Part shown: one piece after another, positions 6,777 through 13,586 of the stretch
Position numbering within the stretch: position 1 is the stretch's first letter
How the letters are laid out: every line of letters starts with the position of its first letter
Assembly: GCA_934446285.1 (NCBI GenBank)
Contig: CAKSEI010000019.1
Span: 1 to 13,622, forward strand
Length of the DNA stretch: 13,622 bases
Source of the DNA: an uncultured Eubacteriales bacterium
GTDB lineage: Bacteria; Bacillota; Clostridia; Oscillospirales; CAG-272
Reading direction: 5' to 3'
Made by a program: the position numbers and the translations under genes
Notes under the pieces: generated by a model
Told to the model about the DNA's origin: nothing
The model's input: only the letters and a program-made list of their open reading frames with translations
Databases searched by the model: none

Positions 6777-7534
6777 AAGAAACGGATGTCAATATGAACG
6801 GACTACTTATTTTCGAGGGTATGCCGAGCCTGCGGCCGCTGCTCTCCGACTCTGCTAAGAGAAAGATACATAGGGTCGTAATAGACTCTTCGAAATGCCG
6901 CAAACGAGCAAAGGAGCTGTCATACATAAAGGCAAAATCGCATGAAATGGGTTTTGCGCTTGACTTTCTTTCCCACGAAGAATTCATTCGTCTCTGCCCG
7001 GGCGATACGGCGGGAGGGATTGCTGCCTTTGCCGAGGAGAGAGTCATTCCGTCCCTTGAGAGAGAACATATAAAGGAAAACGGGTTTTATATCATGCTTG
7101 AGGGTATAGAAGACCCGTACAACTTCGGCTACGCGCTGAGAAGTGCATACGCCGCCGGGGCTGACGGGATTGTAGTAAGCGAGCGGAACTGGATGAGCGC
7201 CGCTCCGTGCGTATGCAGAGCCTCTGCCGGGGCATCCGAGTATCTTGATATTTACTCCTCCGACGCACACGCCCCGGATATTTTTCACGATGTAGGATAT
7301 GCAGTCGTTGCGACGGGCGTAAAGAATGCGGAAAGCGTCTACGAAACAAGTCTGAAAACTCCGATATTTCTTATAATAGGCGGGGAAAGACGTGGCATCT
7401 CCGCTTCCACTCTCGAAAAGTGCGACAGAACCGTGCGCCTTGAATACGGCAGAGACGACTGCAGAATAGCCCTTTCCGCCGCATCGGCTGCCGCCGTGCT
7501 TGCCTTTGAAGTCATGAAGGCAAATAAATATTAA
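6773..7534 (+). CDS. SpoU/TrmH (SPOUT) family RNA 2'-O-ribose methyltransferase
   Basis: This encodes 253 residues. The C-terminal SPOUT domain shows motif 1 as LEGIEDPYNFGYALRSA (109-125, with N117 and R123 in place) and motif 2 as IIGGERRGIS (201-210). Motif 3 is atypical: IALSAASAAAVLAFE (232-246) lacks the usual SLN core. The N-terminal 100 residues resemble a substrate-binding extension. Such enzymes methylate a ribose 2'-OH in rRNA or tRNA using S-adenosylmethionine; the target is not predictable here. The ATG at 6773 overlaps the ppx stop as ATGA, suggesting translational coupling, but no good ribosome site precedes it. The in-frame ATG at 6794 (protein starting MNGLLIFEG), with GGA 8 bases upstream, is a real alternative. 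Confidence 0.85.
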   Translation: MKETDVNMNGLLIFEGMPSLRPLLSDSAKRKIHRVVIDSSKCRKRAKELSYIKAKSHEMGFALDFLSHEEFIRLCPGDTAGGIAAFAEERVIPSLEREHIKENGFYIMLEGIEDPYNFGYALRSAYAAGADGIVVSERNWMSAAPCVCRASAGASEYLDIYSSDAHAPDIFHDVGYAVVATGVKNAESVYETSLKTPIFLIIGGERRGISASTLEKCDRTVRLEYGRDDCRIALSAASAAAVLAFEVMKANKY

Positions 7535-7549
7535 CCGGAAAAGTCAAAG

Positions 7550-7593
7550 AAACATATACTGTACTATAAAAACGGAGGGTACAGTATATGTTT
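7550..7593 (+). promoter_or_regulatory. 15-bp inverted repeat enclosing ribosome site and start codon of the ATPase gene
   Basis: AAACATATACTGTAC (7550-7564) is perfectly complementary to GTACAGTATATGTTT (7579-7593), with a 14-base loop (7565-7578) that holds most of the GGAGGG ribosome site (7574-7579). The ATG at 7588-7590 is in the right arm. As RNA it would pair the start codon; as DNA it is a candidate operator. The left arm also includes CATATACT, 16 bases after an ACC, which weakly resembles a sigma-K promoter. Confidence 0.65.
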
Positions 7594-8616
7594 TCTGATT
7601 TCAGCTTTATTTCGGCTAATACGGCATCGGGGTTTAAGAGCTTTTTCGACGGTGCGTTCACTGACTGCGAGTACAGATACATTATAAAGGGCGGTCCGGG
7701 CACGGGAAAATCGTCGTTTATGCGCCGCATCGGCAGAGCGGCGGAGGAAAAGGGACATCGGGTTGAATACTTTCTCTGCTCATCAGATCCCGACTCACTC
7801 GACGGCATAATAATTACCGACATGAAAATCGGTATAACCGACGGTACGTCTCCTCATCCGAGCGACGTTGATATCGCGGGCGTAAACTCAGAGATACTGA
7901 ATTTCGGCTCACTCTGGAACGGCGCTAAAATCAAAAAGAGTGCAGACAAAATAACGGCGCTCACAGAGCGCAAGAGCCGTTTATACGACGTGGCATACAG
8001 AGCGCTCCGGGCAGTATATATTTCCGAGAATATTTCTCACTCCTTTGCGCTTGAAGCCTTTAACACGGAAAAAGCAGCGGGCTTTGTGCACAGGCTTGCA
8101 AGAAGCTATCCCGCAGGAAGCGGCAAAAAAAGAAAAATCAGACTGCGCGACGCATACGGAATGAGCGGACACACGACCCTTTCCCTGCCGCACGGTAAAG
8201 TAAATTATCGCATACTTCCCATGCACGGTGCGGAATATATTCTCGCTTGCATGATGGCGGAGGAATTTGAGCGTCGCGGTCACGCGCTCACGGTATACCC
8301 ACGTGCGCTCGACGGAGAGAAAATCTCGGCTTTCACCGTCCCGGAGCTTGACCTGACTGTATACGTCGGAGACGGAGCGGATGATGCAAAGAAAATCAAT
8401 ACGGAGCGTTTTGTCGCAAAGGAAACACTCGCGCGGAATAAAAATAAAATAAAATTCTCGGAGAGATGCGCTGCGGAATTTGAAAAAGAGGTGCTCGACG
8501 CTTTTGCGGAAATACGTGAAGCACACTTTGCACTCGAAAAAATCTACTCATCGGCGATGAGTTTCAGAAAGCTTGACTTGTTCACGGATAAATTCATAAA
8601 TAACCTTTTGGGATGA
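7588..8616 (+). CDS. P-loop ATPase of the PRK06851 type, second P-loop apparently degenerate
   Basis: This encodes 342 residues. Walker A is KGGPGTGKSS (34-43), preceded by a conserved GFKSFFDGAF-type lead-in and followed by YFLCSSDPDSLDGIII (61-76). This matches the uncharacterised ATPase family I know as PRK06851, whose members normally carry two tandem P-loop halves. Here the second half is recognisable by spacing and by MAEEFERRGHALTVYPRALD plus TVPELDLTVYVGDG (about 223-263), but the place expected for a second Walker A reads YRILPMHGAEYIL (207-219) with no glycine-lysine loop. No signal peptide or clear membrane segment is seen. GGAGGG lies 8 bases before the ATG, inside a large inverted repeat. 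The gene follows the methyltransferase gene by 53 bases and may be in its operon or independently controlled. Function is unknown. Confidence 0.75.
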   Translation: MFSDFSFISANTASGFKSFFDGAFTDCEYRYIIKGGPGTGKSSFMRRIGRAAEEKGHRVEYFLCSSDPDSLDGIIITDMKIGITDGTSPHPSDVDIAGVNSEILNFGSLWNGAKIKKSADKITALTERKSRLYDVAYRALRAVYISENISHSFALEAFNTEKAAGFVHRLARSYPAGSGKKRKIRLRDAYGMSGHTTLSLPHGKVNYRILPMHGAEYILACMMAEEFERRGHALTVYPRALDGEKISAFTVPELDLTVYVGDGADDAKKINTERFVAKETLARNKNKIKFSERCAAEFEKEVLDAFAEIREAHFALEKIYSSAMSFRKLDLFTDKFINNLLG

Positions 8617-8621
8617 AGATT

Positions 8622-8660
8622 TCGGCAGCTTTTTTCTAAATAGCTGCCGATTTGCATTTT
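8622..8660 (+). terminator. Terminator after the ATPase gene
   Basis: TCGGCAGCT (8622-8630) pairs perfectly with AGCTGCCGA (8642-8650) around an 11-base loop, and the stem is followed by TTTGCATTTTT. It starts five bases after the ATPase stop codon. The interrupted T-run makes it a moderate terminator. Confidence 0.6.
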
Positions 8661-8729
8661 TATATTGAAAAACCTATCGCCGGATGTATAGAAATGCATA
8701 ACTTCTCTCGTCACTCACTTAAATAACGC

Positions 8730-8756
8730 AAAAAAACGGCTTAACGCCGTTTTTTT
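8730..8756. terminator. Bidirectional terminator between the ATPase gene and murA
   Basis: AAAAAAACGGC (8730-8740) pairs with GCCGTTTTTTT (8746-8756) around the 5-base loop TTAAC. A- and T-runs on the two sides give a U-tract in both directions. It lies 21 bases beyond the murA stop on the minus strand. The remainder of the 8617-8777 gap shows no gene. Confidence 0.8.
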
Positions 8757-8777
8757 CGATTATCATATATTATAAGT

Positions 8778-10067
8778 TTATGCGCGCAGTCTGAATGAAT
8801 CGTCATCGGGTACTGTCACCATACGAATGTCCGCTCCGACTGCACGCAGCTTACCGACGATATCGTCGTATCCGCGCTCGATGCAGCTTACTCCGTCGAC
8901 CTCGGTTCTGCCGTCTATGGCAAGTCCCGCAATTATCATTGCAGCTCCTGCGCGCAGGTCGCACGCGCTGACCGATGCGCCCGTGAGCGGCACTCCGCCC
9001 TCTATTATGGCGGTCTTGCCGTCCACCTTTATGGACGCTCCCATGCGCAGCAGCTGTTCTACGTATCTGAATCTGTTATCCCATACACTTTCGTTCAGAA
9101 AGCTGACTCCGCTCGCCATGCACATGAGTACCGCCATCTGCGGCTGCATATCTGTCGGAAATCCGGGGTAACATTGCGTTTTTACATTACATTTTCTGAG
9201 CTTGCCCGTCGAGGCGACTATAACATAGTCGTCATCCTCTATAACATCCACACCCATCTCCTGCAGCTTTGCCGTGAGAGACTCAAGGTGCTTGGGAATA
9301 ACATTGTTTATGCGCAATGTGCCGCCCGTCGCGGCAGCAGCTATCATGTAAGTGCCCGCCTCTATCATATCGGGGATAATGGCGTACGAACATCCGTGAA
9401 GAGCATTAACGCCCACGACCTTTATCGTATCGGTACCCGCACCGCGTATGCGTGCGCCGCAGGTATTGAGAAAGTTCGCGAGATCGACTATATGCGGCTC
9501 TCTCGCTGCATTCTCGATATAAGTCGTACCGGGAGCGGTAGCAGCTGCAATAAGAACATTCGCCGTTCCCCCGACCGTTACTTCGTCAAAATACACGCTT
9601 GAAGCACGCAGTCCGTTCTCGGACGCGGCATCGATATATCCGCCGTCGAGAGTTACCTGCGCACCTAAGGACTCAAAGCCCTTTATATGCTGGTCAATAG
9701 GTCTGACACCGAAGTCGCAGCCGCCGGGATAGGCGACGTGCGCACTGCCGAATCTGCCCAGCTCCGCACCGAGCAGGTAGTAAGAGGCACGCAGCTTGCG
9801 GACAAGTCCGGTAGGAGCAGTCCCTCCGCGTACATTAGCCGTATCTATTTCAACCGTCGAGCGGTCGAGCATCCTGACGGATGCTCCCATCTGCTGTATT
9901 ATATCAAGAGATGTGTATACATCACTTATAGCGGGTATATTCTCTATAACACACTTGCCGTCGACAAGCAGCGTGGCAAAAATTATCGGCAGAGCGCCGT
10001 TTTTCATTCCGCTTATCTCCACCGTTCCGCGCAGAGGAATGCCCCCGTTTATAATGATTTTTTCCAT
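8778..10067 (-). CDS. murA: UDP-N-acetylglucosamine 1-carboxyvinyltransferase
   Basis: This encodes 429 residues and is full length. MurA transfers enolpyruvate from phosphoenolpyruvate to UDP-GlcNAc, the first committed step of peptidoglycan synthesis, in the cytosol. Diagnostic residues are present: K22 and N23 in SGMKNGALP, the catalytic cysteine C117 in YPGGCDFGVRP (the fosfomycin target position), D306 in GFPTDMQPQ, D370-R372 in CDLRAG and R398 in IERGY. The protein is an inside-out alpha/beta barrel with an internally repeated EPSP-synthase-like fold. AAAGG lies 8 bases upstream of the ATG. A strong sigma-A promoter just upstream suggests constitutive expression independent of the DUF3810 gene before it on the same strand. 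Firmicutes often have two MurA paralogues; which one this is cannot be decided here. Confidence 0.97.
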   Translation of the reverse strand: MEKIIINGGIPLRGTVEISGMKNGALPIIFATLLVDGKCVIENIPAISDVYTSLDIIQQMGASVRMLDRSTVEIDTANVRGGTAPTGLVRKLRASYYLLGAELGRFGSAHVAYPGGCDFGVRPIDQHIKGFESLGAQVTLDGGYIDAASENGLRASSVYFDEVTVGGTANVLIAAATAPGTTYIENAAREPHIVDLANFLNTCGARIRGAGTDTIKVVGVNALHGCSYAIIPDMIEAGTYMIAAAATGGTLRINNVIPKHLESLTAKLQEMGVDVIEDDDYVIVASTGKLRKCNVKTQCYPGFPTDMQPQMAVLMCMASGVSFLNESVWDNRFRYVEQLLRMGASIKVDGKTAIIEGGVPLTGASVSACDLRAGAAMIIAGLAIDGRTEVDGVSCIERGYDDIVGKLRAVGADIRMVTVPDDDSFRLRA

Positions 10068-10112
10068 ATTATAAACCTTTCGTAAGGCTATATTTGAATT
10101 CAGACTTTTTAT

Positions 10113-10141
10113 ATTGTATCACAATGTGGGATAGTTGTCAA
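10113..10141 (-). promoter_or_regulatory. Sigma-A promoter of murA, with a small dyad over the -10 box
   Basis: On the minus strand a perfect TTGACA (10141-10136) is followed after exactly 17 bases by TACAAT (10118-10113), giving a start near 10106 and a leader of about 39 bases. ATTGT (10113-10117) and ACAAT (10121-10125) form a 5-base inverted repeat with a 3-base gap overlapping the -10 box; it may be a regulator site or chance. Confidence 0.8.
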
Positions 10142-10166
10142 ATATTTCACTTACATATTATGATGC

Positions 10167-11282
10167 TCAGCCGTTTTCGTTAATGCTCTTGACATATGCG
10201 ACGGCTAGGTCAACGACCATTCCGTAACTCTTTGAACCCGCGCTCTGCCCCTGCGCCTTAAGATATGTGTCATTTACCGCTCCCGAGACAACCGAGACCT
10301 TGCTCTCCGAATATTTCGCAAAAAATCTGCTGTATTCGCTCTCCTCATATCTGAGCCGCAAATCAACCCCGGACCAAAGCTCGTTATACTTCTCACGGTC
10401 GGCTGAGTAAAGCGCATTTGAGATATACTCAAACATACCGACGTTTCCGCTGTATCTTATATAAGGGTCATCCGAGGCACGGCAGACAAGATAGCCCATG
10501 AAATTAGCCTCGTTCTCCGGAGCTATTCCCCTCTGGTGCGACATCTCATGCGCAGCGGTATACGGCAGGGTGTAGTCGGGGAAATTTATATTTATATTCG
10601 CCTCGCCCGTATAATAGGTGTAAATACCCGATATGTGGGTATAGGTCATGGGCTTGCTCAGAGCAATGAATTTTATTTTCGCATCGAGAGACTGCACAAA
10701 GGAATACTGTGCGCTCACCTTGCCGTAAGCCTCATTGAGTTTTTCCGTCATCTCGCCGAGCGAATAGGGCATACGCGAGCCCGAGGTATAGGTGAAATTT
10801 ATACTGCCCATATCCTTTTTTATCTCCTCGAGAAAATATTTTCCCGTTTCATACAGCTCGTCCGCACTCACCGGCTGCTCCGCAAGCCCGAGCTTATATG
10901 AGAGCGTCTGCCCCCTGTACGCGGGAGCAAAGCTGAGGGCAAAGCCCGAATAAAGAATGCACAGAGCGCTGAAGAGTGCGCCTATCATACGTGCGCTTCT
11001 CGCGTTATCATCCCCGTTTACGGTGTGTACGCACGCAATTATAAGTACCGTTATCGTGACAGGCATACATATTATGACCGCCTCAGCAAGTGAAAAAGGC
11101 AGATACTCCGTCACTTTCGCAAGAATAGTACGTATGCCGGCAGATACGGTCATGTTGAATGAATCGGCAAAAGTGCGCGAAAAATAAAAGCTGACGTGCA
11201 GGGCTGCCGAGATAAGAGCTACCGAATATGTTATTATAAAAAACACGCCGAGCGGGCTTTTAAACAGTTTTTTTTCTTTCAT
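10167..11282 (-). CDS. DUF3810 family membrane protein with zincin-type HExxH motif
   Basis: This encodes 371 residues. Three hydrophobic segments (about 12-33, 62-86 and 98-118) are followed by a large, probably extracellular domain. That domain contains AAHEMSHQRGIAPENEANF (243-261): H245-E246-x-x-H249 with acidic residues E256 and E258, the arrangement of zinc-dependent peptidases and the signature of DUF3810. A membrane-anchored metallopeptidase is likely on this basis, but no substrate is known and activity is unproven for the family as far as I know. The ATG at 11282 has GGAGG 6-7 bases upstream. The start lies 23 bases inside the end of the pseudouridine synthase gene, so the two are almost certainly cotranscribed. 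No clear terminator follows; murA on the same strand begins 99 bases further on. Confidence 0.85.
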   Translation of the reverse strand: MKEKKLFKSPLGVFFIITYSVALISAALHVSFYFSRTFADSFNMTVSAGIRTILAKVTEYLPFSLAEAVIICMPVTITVLIIACVHTVNGDDNARSARMIGALFSALCILYSGFALSFAPAYRGQTLSYKLGLAEQPVSADELYETGKYFLEEIKKDMGSINFTYTSGSRMPYSLGEMTEKLNEAYGKVSAQYSFVQSLDAKIKFIALSKPMTYTHISGIYTYYTGEANININFPDYTLPYTAAHEMSHQRGIAPENEANFMGYLVCRASDDPYIRYSGNVGMFEYISNALYSADREKYNELWSGVDLRLRYEESEYSRFFAKYSESKVSVVSGAVNDTYLKAQGQSAGSKSYGMVVDLAVAYVKSINENG

Positions 11283-12174
11283 AAACAGCCTCCAAAAACT
11301 TCTTTATATCGGGTGAGAGCGGCACGTCAAGCGACAGACGGCGTCCCGAAAAAGGCAAATTAAAAGCAACAGCGTACGCCTCGAGCGCCTGACGCGGCAT
11401 ATCGGGGTCGGGCGAGCCGTAGAGAGTATCCGAGCAGATAGGATGACCTATAGACGAGAAATGCACGCGCAGCTGATGCGTGCGTCCCGTATGCGGGCGA
11501 GCCTCCACGAGAGTCTTGTCCGCTATATACTCAAGTACTCTGTAGCTCGTGCATGAATACTCGGCGGCAGAGCCCGACTCATGAAGAGAGCGCGTTATTA
11601 TGCTCTCCCCGTCCCTGCGTATATATCCCTCTATCACGCCGCTCTGCGGAGCATGTCCGTCGAGCACAGCGTAATATTTTTTCTCCGCCGTCCTTGACCT
11701 CAATTGGGCTGCGACATAATCGCATGCGGCTTTATTTTTCGCCGCTGTGACTATACCGCTCGTATCAGCGTCAAGTCTGTTGACGGGACGGAAAACAAAC
11801 TGCATATCGCTTTTTTCAAAATAATAAGCAAGAGCGTTGGCAAGCGTATCCTCCCTGTGCCCGTGGGTCGGGTGAGTCGGCATACCCGCACCTTTGTTGA
11901 CACAGATTATATTTTCATCTTCATATACAATCTCAAGTGGTAAGGCAATCGGTCTGTATTTCGGATTTTGCCCCGTACCCGCGTCCTCTATACCGAGGCT
12001 TAACGTGTCGCCTGCGTGCACAAAAGCGCGCACGGTTACGCGCTCCCCGTTCAGCACTATTCCGTCCTCCCTTTTCTTGAGATCCGTTAAGCTCCTTCCC
12101 GAAAAGCCGAGTACTCCGCGTAAAAAAGTCCTCAACAATATTCCGTCATGTTTCTCTGCCACTTTTATTATCAT
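11260..12174 (-). CDS. RluA/RluD-family RNA pseudouridine synthase
   Basis: This encodes 304 residues. An S4-like RNA-binding region occupies about 1-60 (RSLTDLKKREDGIVLNGERV at 27-46), followed by the RluA catalytic domain. The catalytic aspartate is D135 in PVNRLDADTSG (130-140; the usual H-R-L-D has N here), and the RPHTGRTHQLRVHFSSIGHP motif (226-245) is intact. The enzyme isomerises uridine to pseudouridine in rRNA or tRNA; RluD acts on 23S rRNA helix 69, but the specific target of this member is not determinable. The ATG at 12174 has no Shine-Dalgarno and lies exactly 7 bases after a TATAAT box, so the mRNA may be leaderless. An in-frame TTG at 12189 lies within the promoter and is rejected. 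Cotranscribed with the overlapping DUF3810 gene. Confidence 0.92.
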   Translation of the reverse strand: MIIKVAEKHDGILLRTFLRGVLGFSGRSLTDLKKREDGIVLNGERVTVRAFVHAGDTLSLGIEDAGTGQNPKYRPIALPLEIVYEDENIICVNKGAGMPTHPTHGHREDTLANALAYYFEKSDMQFVFRPVNRLDADTSGIVTAAKNKAACDYVAAQLRSRTAEKKYYAVLDGHAPQSGVIEGYIRRDGESIITRSLHESGSAAEYSCTSYRVLEYIADKTLVEARPHTGRTHQLRVHFSSIGHPICSDTLYGSPDPDMPRQALEAYAVAFNLPFSGRRLSLDVPLSPDIKKFLEAVYERKKTV

Positions 12175-12180
12175 AGGGAT

Positions 12181-12209
12181 ATTATACAATTTTTTTCGCT
12201 GTAATGCAA
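12181..12209 (-). promoter_or_regulatory. Sigma-A promoter of the pseudouridine synthase gene, predicting a leaderless mRNA
   Basis: On the minus strand, TTGCAT (12209-12204) and a perfect TATAAT (12186-12181) are separated by exactly 17 bases. Six bases (ATCCCT) then separate the -10 box from the ATG at 12174, so transcription should begin at or next to the start codon. Confidence 0.7.
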
Positions 12210-12220
12210 TATGTATAAGA

Positions 12221-12249
12221 TTGTCTTACGCGGAAAAAATGAGTATACA
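12221..12249 (+). promoter_or_regulatory. Sigma-A promoter of the SLH-protein gene
   Basis: TTGTCT (12221-12226) and TATACA (12244-12249) are separated by exactly 17 bases. The start would be near 12256, immediately before the CGGAGG ribosome site (12257-12262), giving a leader of about 16 bases. Its -35 box lies 11 bases from the -35 box of the divergent promoter. Confidence 0.6.
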
Positions 12250-12271
12250 GAAAAAACGGAGGTAAACAAAA

Positions 12272-13543
12272 ATGAAAAAAACTCTTGCGGTTTTTATTAT
12301 CATTGCATCGCTCGCAGCTCTTTCGCTGCCGAGTGCTTATGCGCTGCTCAGCCCGGGCATGAGCATTATAGCAAACAAAACGGAGCTAATAAAAAGCGGA
12401 ACGGTAAATAATGATATAGAATTTTCGCGCGACGACTTTAAGAACGTCACCGGTGCGCGCAGGATAAAGTCTGTTACGTTTCTCAGTCTGCCGTCCGCCG
12501 ACTCGGGAAAACTCAAGCTCGGAGATATCGACATCTGCGAAAACCAGACCGTGTCGTCGGGTTTTGTAGATATGATAGTATTCAGTCCGAATGCAGATGT
12601 CCGCAGCGATACGCACTTTGACGTCAGCGTCAACACCGGAAAGGAAGAGTATACCGTCACATGCGGACTGCGCCTGCTCACGGGCATAAACGCCTGCCCC
12701 GTGATAAAAGCGGAAAAAACGGGCATTACGACCTACCGTGATGTATCCTATTACGGCAGGCTCGCAGCCTCCGACCCGGACGGTGATAAGCTCGGGTACG
12801 AGATAACATCTTCTCCCCGTCACGGCAGCGTGACGATCACCGACAGCGCGGCAGGCTCTTTTAAATACACTCCGTCCGGCGGATACACGGGAAGGGACTC
12901 GTTTATGTACCGTGTGCGCGACGAATACGGAAACTACTCGGAAGAGCAAAAAATAAGCATTTCAATAGAAAAAAATTCAAGCGGTGTATTCTACTGCGAC
13001 ATGGACGGTAATCCCGCCGCGGTAAGTGCTCAGAGACTTGCCGAGGAAGGGATAATGGTAGGTGCGACCGTAGGCGGTAAAACGGTATTCGGTCCTGACT
13101 ATCGGGTATCCCGCGCGGAATTTCTCGCCATGGCAATGGATGCGTGCAAAATAGAGACGGACAAGACTCTGACGCGAACGGATTTCGCGGATAATTCCGA
13201 TATACCAGAGCACCTCATGCCGTATGTTGCTACGGCAAAGAAGCTCGGATATATAAGCGGAGTGGAAAAGGACGGCAAGACCTTCTTTTACCCGAACGAA
13301 ACGGTAACACGCGCGGAGGCGGCGGTCATTATAAATAAAATGCTCGACCTGCCGACCTCTTCAACAGCCGTCAGTGTTTTTGCCGACAGTGCCGACATTC
13401 CCGCGTGGGCAGCGGGCGCTCTCTGCTCTCTTAAGGACGAGGGACTTATGATAGGAACCGGAGACGGCAGGATAAGCCCCGTTTCTCCTCTCACCCGTGC
13501 TCAGGCGGCAGTCCTTATCTGCGGGCTGCTCGACAGAGAATAA
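12272..13543 (+). CDS. Exported cell-surface protein with cadherin/Ig-like modules and three SLH motifs
   Basis: This encodes 423 residues. A signal peptide is clear (KK, then a hydrophobic core at about 4-20, ending near SAYA at 21-24). Residues about 50-133 and 142-233 look like two cadherin/Ig-like beta modules; the second contains ASDPDGDKLGYEI and a Y-T-P-S-G-G-Y-T-G-R-D-S-F pattern typical of bacterial cadherin-like repeats with calcium-type DPDGD loops. Three SLH motifs follow at about 240-297, 303-358 and 370-421, each ending in the R-A-E/R-A-Q type helix (VSRAEFLAMA, VTRAEAAVII, LTRAQAAVLI). Three SLH motifs usually bind pyruvylated secondary wall polymer, so this protein probably sits on the cell wall. 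GGAGG lies 9 bases before the ATG. The stop codon abuts a strong terminator. The ligand or partner of the N-terminal modules is unknown. Confidence 0.88.
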   Translation: MKKTLAVFIIIASLAALSLPSAYALLSPGMSIIANKTELIKSGTVNNDIEFSRDDFKNVTGARRIKSVTFLSLPSADSGKLKLGDIDICENQTVSSGFVDMIVFSPNADVRSDTHFDVSVNTGKEEYTVTCGLRLLTGINACPVIKAEKTGITTYRDVSYYGRLAASDPDGDKLGYEITSSPRHGSVTITDSAAGSFKYTPSGGYTGRDSFMYRVRDEYGNYSEEQKISISIEKNSSGVFYCDMDGNPAAVSAQRLAEEGIMVGATVGGKTVFGPDYRVSRAEFLAMAMDACKIETDKTLTRTDFADNSDIPEHLMPYVATAKKLGYISGVEKDGKTFFYPNETVTRAEAAVIINKMLDLPTSSTAVSVFADSADIPAWAAGALCSLKDEGLMIGTGDGRISPVSPLTRAQAAVLICGLLDRE

Positions 13544-13577
13544 AAAATCCGTCCGACTTACGTCGGACGGATTTTTT
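13542..13577. terminator. Perfect 16-bp terminator hairpin overlapping the SLH gene stop codon
   Basis: The left arm (13542-13557, six A then TCCGTCCGAC) is perfectly complementary to the right arm (13562-13577) around a 4-base TTAC loop. The A- and T-runs allow termination in both directions. The stem includes the last two bases of the TAA stop codon. Confidence 0.9.
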
Positions 13578-13586
13578 ATGAGATTG

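Noticed and set aside
7981..8526. Minus-strand open frame of 181 codons inside the ATPase gene
   Set aside because: Antisense shadow; no promoter, ribosome site or protein motif supports it.
8665..8756. Possible orphan small RNA: TTGAAA, 16 bases, TATAGA at 8665-8692, ending at the 8730-8756 terminator
   Set aside because: The -10 match is imperfect, the spacer is shorter than in every other promoter here, and the implied RNA of about 60 bases shows no structure of its own. Chance in an AT-rich gap is more likely.
12386..12949. Long minus-strand open frame of 187 codons
   Set aside because: It lies wholly inside the SLH-protein gene on the opposite strand, has no ribosome site or recognisable motif, and reflects codon bias of the real gene.
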